Notes: generated by a model not told the origin, from the sequence alone. A DNA stretch of 64,000 nt from Methanolobus vulcani (GCF_006546655.1 NZ_VIAQ01000006.1:124001-188000), one strand, 5' to 3'. Shown: positions 9,506-18,980, counted from the stretch's first letter. Translations and numbers: made by a program.

Positions 9506-10747
9506 TTACTCCTCCACGTATCCTGAGGCCAGTAAAGCACTTCCTACAGCACCGATGAGGTGGGAGTTCGGTGGTACAAGAACATTGATCTTGAGCAGCT
9601 CACCAAGAGCTTTTGGAACACCTTCAATAAGAGATGAACCTCCTACAAGGATAAGTGGCTCCTTAACGTCGACTTCCTGAAGCTGCTGTTCAAATATCTG
9701 CTCAACGACACTGTGACATGCTGCTGCTGCAACATCTTCCGGTGTTGAACCCTTTGCAAGTGAGTTAACAAGTGACTGAATACCGAAAACGATACAGTAA
9801 CTGTTCATATCAACATTCTGTTCCATACCCTTAACTGCAAGGGCACCAAGTTCTGTAATGTCTACTCCAAGCCTCTTTGCAGTCATATCAAGGAAACGAC
9901 CTGATGCACCTGCACAGATACCTCCCATGGTAAACATTCCGGGAATTCCATCATCAACTGATATTGCCTTGTTGTCCATTCCACCGATGTCAATTACAGT
10001 TGCATGGCCTTTCTGGGTGTCAGCAAGATAAACAGCACCCTTTGAGTTAACAGTAATCTCTTCCTGTATGAGTTTAGCACCAAAGTGTTTACCGATAAGG
10101 AAACGACCGTAACCTGTAGTGCCGATCGCCTGAATATCCTCCTGCTTGACACCGGCCTCTTCAAGTGCCTGATTGAAAGCCTCTGTGGCGCTGTCAATGA
10201 CCTTGATGGTCGGCACCCAGCCGGAACCTATGATCTCATTATCCCTCATTATAACAGCCTTGGTGGTCGTGGAACCGGAATCGATTCCTGCAGTGAGACC
10301 ACTCTGCTTTTCTCTTGCAAGCAGGTGTCTGCGTCTTGCAATAGTTGTGAGAGCTTCCATACGTGTCAGCAATGTTGCTGCAGTTGTGCGCTCTGTGAAT
10401 GAATAACTGATAACCGGAAGATCTGAATGTTTGTTGATGTAACGGCGAATCTCGTTTCTTACAATTGCCGCCTCAGCACACCTGAAACATGAGGTGATAA
10501 AAACACCATCGACATCAGAGAGCCCTTCTACAACAGCCTTTGCTCTTGCCATCATGAGACAAAGATCAGGACTTGCAGCCTCAATTCCGAAATCCTTGCC
10601 TATGTCATCCAGAATATCAATCTCAATTTCAGGATAGACAAGTTTGGCATTAACACTCTCTGCCACTGAAGTCAGTTCCCCGTGCACACCTGCATATTCG
10701 GAACCACATGACACAAGTGCCACTTTTACAACAGCATCCTCATTCAT
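9506..10747 (-). CDS. mmp15: Methanogenesis marker protein 15 (ASKHA ATPase activator type)
   Basis: A 413-residue protein in two parts. Residues 1-150 resemble the end of a 2-hydroxyacyl-CoA dehydratase subunit (CFRCAEAA, then [23 protein letters not shown]). From about 153 an ASKHA ATPase of the HgdC/BadF type begins with [12 protein letters not shown]. Both [4Fe-4S] cysteines of HgdC-type dimers have counterparts: [11 protein letters not shown] and NSYCIVFG. Such proteins couple ATP hydrolysis to low-potential electron transfer, fitting Ni(I) formation in MCR (inference). GGAGG precedes the ATG, which overlaps the mmp5 stop (ATGA). Confidence 0.93.
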   Translation of the reverse strand: MNEDAVVKVALVSCGSEYAGVHGELTSVAESVNAKLVYPEIEIDILDDIGKDFGIEAASPDLCLMMARAKAVVEGLSDVDGVFITSCFRCAEAAIVRNEIRRYINKHSDLPVISYSFTERTTAATLLTRMEALTTIARRRHLLAREKQSGLTAGIDSGSTTTKAVIMRDNEIIGSGWVPTIKVIDSATEAFNQALEEAGVKQEDIQAIGTTGYGRFLIGKHFGAKLIQEEITVNSKGAVYLADTQKGHATVIDIGGMDNKAISVDDGIPGMFTMGGICAGASGRFLDMTAKRLGVDITELGALAVKGMEQNVDMNSYCIVFGIQSLVNSLAKGSTPEDVAAAACHSVVEQIFEQQLQEVDVKEPLILVGGSSLIEGVPKALGELLKINVLVPPNSHLIGAVGSALLASGYVEE

Positions 10748-11214
10748 TCTGTTGCCTCCTCTGATTCTCCTTTGACTTCATCAAGTGATTTCAAAAACTC
10801 TGCGATCCTGTACACAAATTCCTGTCCTTCATCATCATCTTTTGGGAATTCCAGTTCCAGAAGTGGCATTTCACGGCTTCTGATAAGATACTTGGTAAGT
10901 TCGTTGGTACGGGCACATCCCATGCAACCAAAGGCCATTGGAGATTCACCTACAATGATTCCGGCTTCAGCCTCTTCGATCATCGGACCTACGATAGCCA
11001 TCCTGCCTCTTACACCTGCCGGAACTTCCACAGCCGCATATTTGAGACCGTGCTTTGGCTCCTCTGCTGTAATATTCATGGGTGGTGAATCAACACCAAC
11101 GGTTGTGACCTTTTCCTTTATCTTTTCCATCATTGCCAATGGTGTGTGACCGAACCTCTGCACCAGGTCAGAAAGGATCAGACTGTTTGTAGGGTATATG
11201 ATAACTTTAGCCAT
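10744..11214 (-). CDS. mmp5: Methanogenesis marker protein 5
   Basis: A 156-residue protein of the methanogen-specific marker 5 family. It starts [23 protein letters not shown] CxxC pair in [11 protein letters not shown] is the most conspicuous motif and may bind metal or a disulfide. The C-terminus is highly acidic. Biochemical function is unknown; its position in the MCR-activation operon is the main clue. GAGGC precedes the ATG, and its last bases overlap the mmp15 start. Confidence 0.92.
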   Translation of the reverse strand: MAKVIIYPTNSLILSDLVQRFGHTPLAMMEKIKEKVTTVGVDSPPMNITAEEPKHGLKYAAVEVPAGVRGRMAIVGPMIEEAEAGIIVGESPMAFGCMGCARTNELTKYLIRSREMPLLELEFPKDDDEGQEFVYRIAEFLKSLDEVKGESEEATE

Positions 11215-11223
11215 GGTATTGCC

Positions 11224-11658
11224 TCATAAGCTGGATTCAACTATATCCTGAAGATCTTTCACTCCAAGTTTTTTCTTGTGTTCTATCTCTTTAAGCGGAA
11301 CATGTTCATCGTATTTGTCAAGCGCCTTGCCTATCATCGGAAGCATCATCGCCTCTTCCTTTAGGAAATAGAAACCAGGTCTTGAACCTCCTCCACGGGA
11401 AGCACGGCAGCGCCTGTCATCACCCGGAGGGAAACCTCTCTCTTTTACGAAAATGTGATTTTTATCAAGATCAACGATCTCTTTGACAACTTTGTTAACA
11501 GCCTCTCTGGGCCCGGTGACCATTGTCCCGAAACATGTTTCCTTGATAACGATATCAGTACTGGATTCATATACCTTCATGGCAGCATCGATAGGCAGCA
11601 CACTGTCAGAACTTGTGACGACAAGTTTTGTTATGACATCATTGTTCTCTTCAGCCAT
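11224..11658 (-). CDS. mmp6: Methanogenesis marker protein 6
   Basis: A 144-residue protein of the marker 6 family with ETCFGTMVTGP and GDDRRCRASRGGGSRPGFYFLKEE-type blocks. There are only two cysteines, so a multi-cysteine cluster within one chain is unlikely. GGAGGAA lies before the ATG, two bases after mmp3 ends. Function is unknown; it belongs to the same operon as AtwA and the marker proteins. Confidence 0.92.
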   Translation of the reverse strand: MAEENNDVITKLVVTSSDSVLPIDAAMKVYESSTDIVIKETCFGTMVTGPREAVNKVVKEIVDLDKNHIFVKERGFPPGDDRRCRASRGGGSRPGFYFLKEEAMMLPMIGKALDKYDEHVPLKEIEHKKKLGVKDLQDIVESSL

Positions 11659-11660
11659 TT

Positions 11661-13208
11661 TTATTCCTCCTTGCTGCTCTCCAGGACATACATTAAATCG
11701 TCATCCTTGAAATGTTTGAGTTTCTCGGGGTCCAGTATCTTACCGATAATATTGGTGTTTCCAAGTCTCTCACCGGTCGGACCAAACAGGTCATCATCAA
11801 CTAATTTGACACCTATCATTCCGGCCCTCTTTGCAGCCTGGTTGGTAACACCGATCTCACCTGCAATTGCCTTTGCCGGAGTATTTTCCGGGAAGATCTC
11901 TTTATAGGATTCCGCAGGCTTTTCGGCCTTGAAGATATAGGTATTCTCGTAGGTCATCATTACAGGAAGCAGACCTACCGGATCGTACTGTAGACCCACT
12001 GCATGCCTGAAGAAATCAAGGGTCTTTGGAGCAAGATCATCGTAAAGCTCGATCTCTACAAGCATCTCAGGGTCAACGCCCTGTACTGTTACCTTCTTTT
12101 CATGCAGGATCTCAATAGTGGTCGATGGAGACTGCTTTACAATAAAACCGTCATCACCGGTATAGCCTTCTCTGGTAACTTCAATATCCTTCTGAGCCAT
12201 TTGTGCTTCTGCATCTGCATTGGTCATTCCAAGAAGCATAATACGATCAGGAACAGACTCAACCATAACTTTCTGACCTTTTTCTGCTATCCTTGCAAGT
12301 TCTATTCCCTGAACAACATGACCTATCACAGAATGCATGATAGATGAAGTGCGGGCATCGGTTGAAATGAAAAGTTTTCCGGCACCGTATCCCACAGTTC
12401 TCACAAAGACTGAACCTGTTGAACGAGCCTCAAAATTCTCGTATGTTACCAGTTCACCCTTGAACCTGTGATCGGATATAAATGAAGTTGAAAGATAATC
12501 AATATGGAACGTGCCATCCTTTGTTACTGCAAAGAAGAATTCTGCACCTTCAGGAGCCAGAGGATCAATTTCGATCTTGATGTAAGTGAAAATACGGTAA
12601 CCATCTTCAAGTTTTGTTGAAAGGTCTGTCGTGGAAATATGTTCTCCTGCTTTTTCCCATTCGACAACCGGTTCTACAGATAGTATCCTGTCACCCCTGT
12701 CAAGGTCGGAGATTACATGTTTTCCGCTTATCAGCCTTGCAAACACACCATCTTCAGGTGCACCATATTCCGCAGAGTGGCGGGTTTTACTTACAATGAG
12801 GTGCGTATTTGCAGCATCGCCGCCGCCTGCACCGAAAAGCAGTGTGAACCTTTCCATTTCGGAATTATCACGTGTAGTTTCCATATCAGTGCTGAAAGGA
12901 CCAAAGGCAAGTACATCCTTGTTTGTCCATCGTACAGGAAGTTCTGTAAGGTCTTTAAAAATAGAAATCCAGCGTTTGGAAGAAGGAGAAGATTCGTCAA
13001 GGAGCTCTATTTTGAACTCGCCTTTTGAGGTCTTCACAAGGTATTCCTTTGAAGCCTGTGATTTCTGATCTTCCTTCTCTATCAGAATACCAATCGCTGT
13101 ACCCTTTTTGTAAGGGGCGTTTGACACCTTGATGGCGTCCTCAAGGGTTGAACTTCCGGGTAATTTCAGTTCCTGTCCGTTGATCTCTACCGTTATTTCG
13201 CCACTCGT
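11661..13208 (-). CDS. mmp3: Methanogenesis marker protein 3, apparent ACG start
   Basis: A 515-residue protein if read from ACG at 13208. It has a ubiquitin-like beta-grasp N-terminus (VEINGQELKLP then STLEDAIK) and a cyclophilin-like segment near the end (ELYDDLAPKTLDFFRHAVG). Mmp3 is reported in the MCR activation complex. No ATG, GTG or TTG exists in frame between the atwA stop and the conserved N-terminus. GGAGGAG ends 8 bases before ACG, giving (M)SGEITVEINGQ. A GTG at 13307 would need a 71-base overlap with atwA, has no clear ribosome site, and adds unconserved residues. The start is inferred. Confidence 0.88.
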   Translation of the reverse strand, partial: TSGEITVEINGQELKLPGSSTLEDAIKVSNAPYKKGTAIGILIEKEDQKSQASKEYLVKTSKGEFKIELLDESSPSSKRWISIFKDLTELPVRWTNKDVLAFGPFSTDMETTRDNSEMERFTLLFGAGGGDAANTHLIVSKTRHSAEYGAPEDGVFARLISGKHVISDLDRGDRILSVEPVVEWEKAGEHISTTDLSTKLEDGYRIFTYIKIEIDPLAPEGAEFFFAVTKDGTFHIDYLSTSFISDHRFKGELVTYENFEARSTGSVFVRTVGYGAGKLFISTDARTSSIMHSVIGHVVQGIELARIAEKGQKVMVESVPDRIMLLGMTNADAEAQMAQKDIEVTREGYTGDDGFIVKQSPSTTIEILHEKKVTVQGVDPEMLVEIELYDDLAPKTLDFFRHAVGLQYDPVGLLPVMMTYENTYIFKAEKPAESYKEIFPENTPAKAIAGEIGVTNQAAKRAGMIGVKLVDDDLFGPTGERLGNTNIIGKILDPEKLKHFKDDDLMYVLESSKEE

Positions 13209-13236
13209 GCCAAACTCCTCCGTATAGTCTAAAATA

Positions 13237-14847
13237 TCATGTTTCAGCTGCTTCCATACGCTCTTCGTCGGTAAGCTCTGCCAGAACGGTCTTTGGTTCG
13301 CCGACACTGACTATCTTGCCATGCCTCATAAGAGCCACACGATCACATATCTCTTCCAGAAAGTCCATATCATGTGATACGATGACGAATGTGTCGCCCA
13401 TCTTCTCACGTGCTTCCAGAATAGATTTTGTGACCTCTTTCTTTGTGAACGGGTCCATTGTTCCCGTTGGTTCGTCCATTATAATGATATTAGGTTCCTT
13501 CATCAGGATCTGGGCAAGTGCAACCCTGTGCCTTTCACCTTCACTAATCTCATCTGACATCTTTGATAATATAGATTTTGCCTTCTCTTCGGTAAATCCG
13601 GTTGCCTTCAGGGTATTGATAGCTTTTCTGACAGCAAGCTCGTATGGAAGGTCAATTCCTATAGATTCTGTAAGGTTGTCAATGATAGTCCTGTGTATAT
13701 AAAGACCATATTCCTGATGCAGTATTCCCATATACTTTACAGCGCGTCCCCTGCATTCCGGACCGGGCTTTCTCATATCGACCCATTCCTCACCGACACG
13801 TACCTGTACGTCACCGCTGGTTGGCGATACAATACCCATAAGCACTTCAGATGTCGTTGTCTTTCCGGCACCACTCGTACCTGCAAGACCGAAAATCTCT
13901 CCTTCTTTTACATCAAAGGAAACATCATTTACTGCATAAACGACACCCCTGCTTACAGAAATATACTTCTTCACAAGGTTGTCCACCTTGATAAGCGGGT
14001 CACCTACAACAACGTCACACTTCTTTTCCACAGTGCAGAGCATTTCCATGAACCCTTTTGCAACTTCAGAAGGATTACCCTCTTTTACAATTGCACCATC
14101 TTCGAGGATGATGGCCTTGTCTGCAAGGTCTTCAATTACTTCTGACCAGTGGGACGTAATGACCATTGTCATGTTGTAGTCCTTTACTGCCTTTGCAATC
14201 ACATCGTGGACTATGTCAGCTGTCCTTGGGTCAAGTGTACCGGTTGGTTCGTCGGCAATGAGGAGCATTGGATCTCTTACAAGCTGACGGGCAAGTACTA
14301 CTCTCTGTTTTTCACCACCACTAAGATCACGTGCAACGTGCATCATACGGTGGGAAAGCTGAACCTTTTCCAAAAGTTCTACTGCACGGGAAACGGCAGT
14401 CTCGCTGTTAACACCGATTTCCGTAAGTGAGTTCACTACATTGGTTATGACCCTGTCATCACCATACAGCGCAAATGTACGCTGGAGCATGATTGCGATT
14501 CTCTTGGTAATCTCACGTCTGTTAGCATCATGCAGGGAAATTTTAATGAAATCAGCTTCAAAGGATGTGAGAGTATCACCACATGAAGGACACTGCTGTC
14601 CTGCTTTGCTTGGCGGCTCCATATGTCCGCACTTCTCGCATCTTGCGAGATGGTATATTACTTCTCCACTAATACCTTCGTACTCTTCAACACCACGCAG
14701 GACGTGCATCAATACTGTTTTGCCTGAACCACTCCTACCAAGGATACCGAGAACTTCTCCCTCGTTGATGGTCAGATTTATATCTTTGAGAACTTTGACA
14801 CCATCAAATTCAAGTGTCAGGTTTTTGACTTCAATGAATAATGTCAT
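13237..14847 (-). CDS. atwA: Methyl-coenzyme M reductase activation protein A2
   Basis: Component A2 is the ATP-carrying factor needed to activate methyl-coenzyme M reductase by bringing its nickel cofactor F430 to Ni(I). The 536-residue protein has two ABC ATPase domains and no membrane segments. Domain 1 has Walker A GRSGSGKT, a zinc insertion (CEKC and CPSC), signature LSGGEKQR and Walker B IADEPTGTLDP. Domain 2 has GTSGAGKTTT, a changed signature ISEGERHR, and IMDEPTGTMDP. GGAGG 7 bases upstream selects the ATG at 14847. It is the first gene of the marker operon. Confidence 0.97.
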   Translation of the reverse strand: MTLFIEVKNLTLEFDGVKVLKDINLTINEGEVLGILGRSGSGKTVLMHVLRGVEEYEGISGEVIYHLARCEKCGHMEPPSKAGQQCPSCGDTLTSFEADFIKISLHDANRREITKRIAIMLQRTFALYGDDRVITNVVNSLTEIGVNSETAVSRAVELLEKVQLSHRMMHVARDLSGGEKQRVVLARQLVRDPMLLIADEPTGTLDPRTADIVHDVIAKAVKDYNMTMVITSHWSEVIEDLADKAIILEDGAIVKEGNPSEVAKGFMEMLCTVEKKCDVVVGDPLIKVDNLVKKYISVSRGVVYAVNDVSFDVKEGEIFGLAGTSGAGKTTTSEVLMGIVSPTSGDVQVRVGEEWVDMRKPGPECRGRAVKYMGILHQEYGLYIHRTIIDNLTESIGIDLPYELAVRKAINTLKATGFTEEKAKSILSKMSDEISEGERHRVALAQILMKEPNIIIMDEPTGTMDPFTKKEVTKSILEAREKMGDTFVIVSHDMDFLEEICDRVALMRHGKIVSVGEPKTVLAELTDEERMEAAET

Positions 14848-15096
14848 TTGATTTCCTCCGCCCAGGGGTGCATAGGAGTCCTGTTTCACTAATCATGATA
14901 TGCATATCTACTCAAATTACTTAACGGTTTTGCAGACTGCGCACAAAACTAGCTCTGCCGGAACCCATGCAGACCTGATAACAAGTTTTTAGCGTCTTTT
15001 TTAAAGAATTACTGTTGGATTATTGAACTCAATACATAAACGTAACGCATATGCTTCGCGGTGTTAACTTCTAAAAACGGTAGCTTCCATCTGATT
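14848..15096 (-). promoter_or_regulatory. Likely promoter and leader of the atwA-mmp operon
   Basis: These 249 bases hold no convincing gene. Read on the minus strand, an A/T-rich CTTTAAAAAAG element near 14998-15008 could serve as TATA box, which would leave a leader of more than 120 bases before atwA. A good GGAGG site closes the leader. I see no clear terminator hairpin for the upstream HAD gene, so read-through from it cannot be excluded. Confidence 0.35.
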
Positions 15097-15915
15097 TTAT
15101 GAAGTGGTTGTGCCGCCCATATTTTTTATAATGTCAACTACATCGATGATATTAGCTATTATAATATCCGCAGAATCCTTCAATACCTGGGGGCGCTCAT
15201 CACCTTGCTGGGATGTCAAAATTCCAATATCAGCAGCTTTTAATGCAAGTATATCATTCATTCCGTCGCCCACCATGATAACAGTATCATGGTCATTTTT
15301 CAGGTTTTTCACAATACGTTCTTTATCATGCGTTGTGGCAACTGCAAAAACATCTTTCATCGGGATTGACAACGAAGATGCAAGAACCTTCAGGTTTTGC
15401 GCGTCATCTCCTGAAGCTATGAAAACATCAACACCAAGACCCTTCACAGATTTTATCGTTTCTAAGGTACTGGAATACATCTTTCCGCCCGTACTAAGAA
15501 CATAGGGAACAAGGTTATCCTGAGAATCAACAATAATACCTGCTGCAATATAGGATATTTCGGGACAACGACCTTTTACGTGGGACACTACATCGTAGAT
15601 ATCCCTCACTTTTACCGTATTCCCATGAATTATACTGTAAACATCTTCAAGTTCAAACGGACTGCTTGAACAACTTATTCCCAGAGGAATATCGTACATA
15701 TCTATGAATTCACGAAGCTCCAGATCCGGGGAGCATTGCAATAATTCATCAAACCTCGTACGCAGAATAACAAGAGCCCTGTTTGCTTTTTCCGCAACCA
15801 AAAGAGTTGTCTGTATATCTTCCAGCACTGAGCCATCACTCATGTCCTTGGCAACACGGTACATATGTAACAGTGTTCCGGCACTGTCAAAGACAACAGC
15901 AACACGTCCTTTCAT
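15097..15915 (-). CDS. HAD-superfamily protein with altered motif I
   Basis: A 272-residue soluble protein related to P-type ATPase phosphorylation domains. Motif I is DSAGT (Asp10), where phosphatases have DxDGT and P-type ATPases DKTGT; the general acid/base Asp is replaced by Ala. Motif II (FIASGD), the motif III Lys region (HDKERIVKNL) and motif IV (VGDGMNDILAL) are intact. There are no membrane segments. It lies 249 bases upstream of atwA on the same strand, and a functional link to that operon is possible but unproven. Substrate unknown. Confidence 0.8.
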   Translation of the reverse strand: MKGRVAVVFDSAGTLLHMYRVAKDMSDGSVLEDIQTTLLVAEKANRALVILRTRFDELLQCSPDLELREFIDMYDIPLGISCSSSPFELEDVYSIIHGNTVKVRDIYDVVSHVKGRCPEISYIAAGIIVDSQDNLVPYVLSTGGKMYSSTLETIKSVKGLGVDVFIASGDDAQNLKVLASSLSIPMKDVFAVATTHDKERIVKNLKNDHDTVIMVGDGMNDILALKAADIGILTSQQGDERPQVLKDSADIIIANIIDVVDIIKNMGGTTTS

Positions 15916-16012
15916 AAATTCTGATAGGACTCATCAAATATACGTTTACTCCTTTACTGCAAAGCCATGACAGCACAGAATCCCAAATAACTAATAAACA
16001 AACAGGAACTAT

Positions 16013-16744
16013 TTGAGAACACCAATGAACAGAACTAACCTGATCATAAAAATCCTGGTAGTCATTGTTTTGCTGGCCCTTGCTTTAGAGGGTATGCGAC
16101 ATACAGATTATAATGAACCGGCAATAGTATCACAGCCGTGGGACCACAGCCCAATTACAGTTTATATTGATGATACTGATGTACCGGAACATTACAGCCC
16201 CAGTTACAGGGAAGATGTACTGAATGCCCTTATGTATTGGGAAAGCGGTGGGAACGGTCAACTTGAATTCCAGCCCGAATTTCAGGTTGTTGAAGTTGAT
16301 AATGCTGACATATTGATAATGTGGGTAGACAACCTGGAAAAAGATGCAGGCACAGCAAATGGAATTGCAGGATTTACAAGGCCATATATCGTAAATGATC
16401 AATTTGAAAGAGTGGATATTGTCCTTGAAACCGGAAATTACGAAGGTTATGCATGGAGACAATACGGAGATAGCATTATGGAAGACATAGCCGCACATGA
16501 ATTGGGACATGCGCTGGGACTTGGACACAGCAATGACAGAAGCGATATCATGTACCCTAAATATGACCGCAGGGAGAATCTTAATCCACTACTGTTCAAT
16601 TCAACTCGCTATGTGCTTCTGACTCTGCTGATTGGAGCGGTACTTATAATTACATATCATGGAACCGGATGGCTCCAGTACAGAAAACAGAGAAAAAAGC
16701 TGGAAGATGATGTTTTCAGCAGTCCTGATAAAGAGGAAAAATGA
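16013..16744 (+). CDS. Membrane-anchored matrixin-type zinc metalloprotease
   Basis: A 243-residue protein with an N-terminal hydrophobic segment (about 9-27), an extracellular catalytic domain, and a second hydrophobic segment (about 199-220) before a charged tail. The metzincin zinc site HELGHALGLGH (162-172) is complete with catalytic Glu163, and Met180 (DIMYP) forms the Met-turn. It most likely cuts proteins or peptides outside the cell. The start is TTG, supported by AGGAACT just upstream; ATG at 16025 is an alternative. Its stop overlaps the next start (ATGA), so the two are co-translated. Confidence 0.88.
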   Translation: MRTPMNRTNLIIKILVVIVLLALALEGMRHTDYNEPAIVSQPWDHSPITVYIDDTDVPEHYSPSYREDVLNALMYWESGGNGQLEFQPEFQVVEVDNADILIMWVDNLEKDAGTANGIAGFTRPYIVNDQFERVDIVLETGNYEGYAWRQYGDSIMEDIAAHELGHALGLGHSNDRSDIMYPKYDRRENLNPLLFNSTRYVLLTLLIGAVLIITYHGTGWLQYRKQRKKLEDDVFSSPDKEEK

Positions 16745-17106
16745 GTGATATAACCATATTCCAGGCAATACTTCGATATTTTGGCGGAGAGATCGTTGAT
16801 TTTTCGGAGTATGAGGTGGACCTTTCAGGACTCACAGAATTTCAGCGGGAAGTCCTCGATGAGGTCAGAAAAATACCCTACGGTGAAACAGTAACGTATC
16901 GGGAACTGGCCTACAGAGTAGGAAGAGAAGGTGCAGCCAGAGCTGTAGGTTCTGCTGTTGCCAAAAACCCTTATCCCATAATCATACCCTGCCACCGTGT
17001 AGTCTCATCATCCGGTATTGGAGGATTTTGTGGTGAAACCTGTGGAGAAAAGGTCGAGCTTAAGAGAAGAATGCTTGAAATGGAAGCTAACTGCAAAAGA
17101 AAATAA
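16741..17106 (+). CDS. ogt: Methylated-DNA-protein-cysteine methyltransferase
   Basis: A DNA repair protein that removes alkyl groups from O6-alkylguanine by transfer to its own Cys84 in the IPCHRVV motif. The helix-turn-helix region (TVTYRELAYRVGREGAARAVG) and the Asn of AKNPYP are present. At 121 residues it has a shortened N-terminal domain compared with typical 150-180 residue family members. An ATGA overlap couples it to the metalloprotease gene; I see no functional reason for this pairing. Extra cysteines occur near 97 and 101. Confidence 0.93.
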   Translation: MSDITIFQAILRYFGGEIVDFSEYEVDLSGLTEFQREVLDEVRKIPYGETVTYRELAYRVGREGAARAVGSAVAKNPYPIIIPCHRVVSSSGIGGFCGETCGEKVELKRRMLEMEANCKRK

Positions 17107-17153
17107 ATGATGAAATAGATACTTGCTGATGATGGTGGAGCAAAACAAAACAT

Positions 17154-18899
17154 ATGGGGCTAAACATGGACGGATGGACGGGAAGAACAGTTATCATTGA
17201 CCTGGGAAAAAACTCAGTCACAGAAACTAAAACTAAAAAGAAGTATGCTGAGCAATTTATAGGAGGTAGAGGTCTTGGATGCAGGCTCATGCAGGACTTT
17301 GCCGACCCTGAACTAGACCCGTTAAGCCCTGAAAATCCCCTGATACTTACCACCGGACCACTCACAGGAACCTCTATTCCCATGTCAGGACATTTTTCGA
17401 TCACGTCTAAGTCCCCGCTTACGTCAACAATATTCAGTACAAATGTGGGAGGACATTTCGGTGCAGAACTAAAATTTGCAGGTATTGATGCTCTGGTAAT
17501 TTTAGGTAAAGCTGAAAAGCCTGTGTACATCAGCATCTATGACGAAGAAGTGGAAATATTATCTGCCGGGCATCTCCGGGGAAAAAATACTGCTAAAACA
17601 ACAACTCTTCTTGAAGATAAGGGAAAGGTCGCATGCATAGGTAGAGCCGGCGAAACACTGGTAAGCATGGCAAATATCGTGAATGACCGAATATATACCA
17701 GCGGCCGTGGAGGTCATGGTGCGGTTGCAGGTTCAAAGAACCTCAAAGCCATTGTTGTTAAAGGCACTAATAAAATAGAAATTGCAAAGCCTGATGAGTT
17801 TGAAATGCTGGTAGAGAAGGAAAATAAACTGCTAATTGCAAGCCCGCCTGCTTCCAAAGGACTGAAAATATACGGAAACTCAGTAATAACAGATCTTCTG
17901 GATTATATGGGAACTATGCCAGCCATGAATTTCCGTGAAAAAAAATTCCCTAATGCATACAAGCTTTCAGGCGAGGAATTAAACAATACAAATGTTCTAA
18001 AGGAAGCGCCTTGCTATTCCTGCCCTATTGGCTGCAAGAGAATCCACCCGGATGGAAGACCTGTTCCCGATTATGATTCAATATGGGCATTCGGCCCAAA
18101 CATTGGAAATGATGACATTGAATTTGTGAAAGAACTTGACCGACTCTGTCTTGATTATGGACTGGATCCGATTTCAGTAGGATCTTCAATAGCTTCCTAC
18201 ATGGAAATTAAACCCGGGATCACAATGGAAGAGGTTAAGGAAATAGCCATTGAGATTGGAGAAGGAACACATAATCTATGTAAAGGATCTCATGATTACC
18301 TCTCTTCTACTGGAAAAGAGGAATGTGATACAACAGTAAAAGGTCTTGATATACCGGGATACGACCCCAGGGAAATTAAAGGCATGTCCATTGCCTATAC
18401 CACTTCAAATACAGGTGGCTCGCACTTAAGTGCATTTATGGTTGGTCCGGAGATAATGGGAAAACCTATGCTGCTTGAGAGAGATAAATTTGATGGAAAA
18501 GCTGCTCTGGTATTATATTTCCAGAATCTTACAGCAGTAATTGATTCTCTGGTGATGTGTCCGTTCACAATGCTTGCGATAGGAGAAGTGGATTTCGCTT
18601 CTATGCTGAATAAGGTAACTGGAGAGAACTATTCTGCCGAGGAATTGCTAAGAGCTGGCGAAAGGATATTCAATATGGAAAGGATGTTCAATCTGAAAGC
18701 AGGTATCACATCCAAAGATGACACGCTTCCTGATAGGTTCTTTGAGAATGGTGGCATTGATAAAAACGAGTTTGAAAAGACTATTCTGGACTATTACCAT
18801 TTCAGAGGATGGACAGTTGAGGGAATCCCGGAAGAGGATAAGCTCAAAGAACTTGATATTGATGAAGGAAAATGTGAAATTGAATGTTCTGCAGGATGA
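17154..18899 (+). CDS. aor: Tungsten-containing aldehyde:ferredoxin oxidoreductase
   Basis: A 581-residue member of the AOR family, which oxidises aldehydes to acids with ferredoxin as acceptor, using a tungsten bis-pterin and one [4Fe-4S] cluster. The N-terminal domain has GGRGLGCRLM and the Gly-rich GRGGHGAVAGSKNLKA pterin contacts. Cluster ligands are Cys286, Cys289 and Cys293 (CYSCPIGC) and probably Cys near 467 (MCPFT). The ATG follows a GGTGGAG site at a long spacing of 13 bases. It stands alone, so the physiological aldehyde is unknown. moaC elsewhere in this window can supply the pterin precursor. Confidence 0.93.
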   Translation: MGLNMDGWTGRTVIIDLGKNSVTETKTKKKYAEQFIGGRGLGCRLMQDFADPELDPLSPENPLILTTGPLTGTSIPMSGHFSITSKSPLTSTIFSTNVGGHFGAELKFAGIDALVILGKAEKPVYISIYDEEVEILSAGHLRGKNTAKTTTLLEDKGKVACIGRAGETLVSMANIVNDRIYTSGRGGHGAVAGSKNLKAIVVKGTNKIEIAKPDEFEMLVEKENKLLIASPPASKGLKIYGNSVITDLLDYMGTMPAMNFREKKFPNAYKLSGEELNNTNVLKEAPCYSCPIGCKRIHPDGRPVPDYDSIWAFGPNIGNDDIEFVKELDRLCLDYGLDPISVGSSIASYMEIKPGITMEEVKEIAIEIGEGTHNLCKGSHDYLSSTGKEECDTTVKGLDIPGYDPREIKGMSIAYTTSNTGGSHLSAFMVGPEIMGKPMLLERDKFDGKAALVLYFQNLTAVIDSLVMCPFTMLAIGEVDFASMLNKVTGENYSAEELLRAGERIFNMERMFNLKAGITSKDDTLPDRFFENGGIDKNEFEKTILDYYHFRGWTVEGIPEEDKLKELDIDEGKCEIECSAG

Positions 18900-18970
18900 G
18901 AAAGATATAAATGCATTTATAGTAGAATCCTCTATTATAACCCCCTGTTAACGCGAAATCAAAGGTTAAG

Positions 18971-18980
18971 TTCATATATA
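18971..18980 (+). promoter_or_regulatory. Probable TATA box for aIF5A
   Basis: TTCATATATA lies about 70 bases before the aIF5A start codon in an otherwise gene-free stretch. An archaeal TATA element would place the transcript start near 19000, leaving a leader of roughly 45-50 bases with a GGAGG site. Confidence 0.5.

Noticed and set aside
9502-9540. N-terminal extension of mmp17 beginning in mmp15
   Set aside because: It has no ribosome site, while GGAGGAG precedes ATG at 9501; the extra residues are a shadow of mmp15 coding sequence.
13693-14145. 150-codon plus-strand frame inside atwA
   Set aside because: It is antisense to intact ABC ATPase motifs and has no ribosome site or recognisable protein features.
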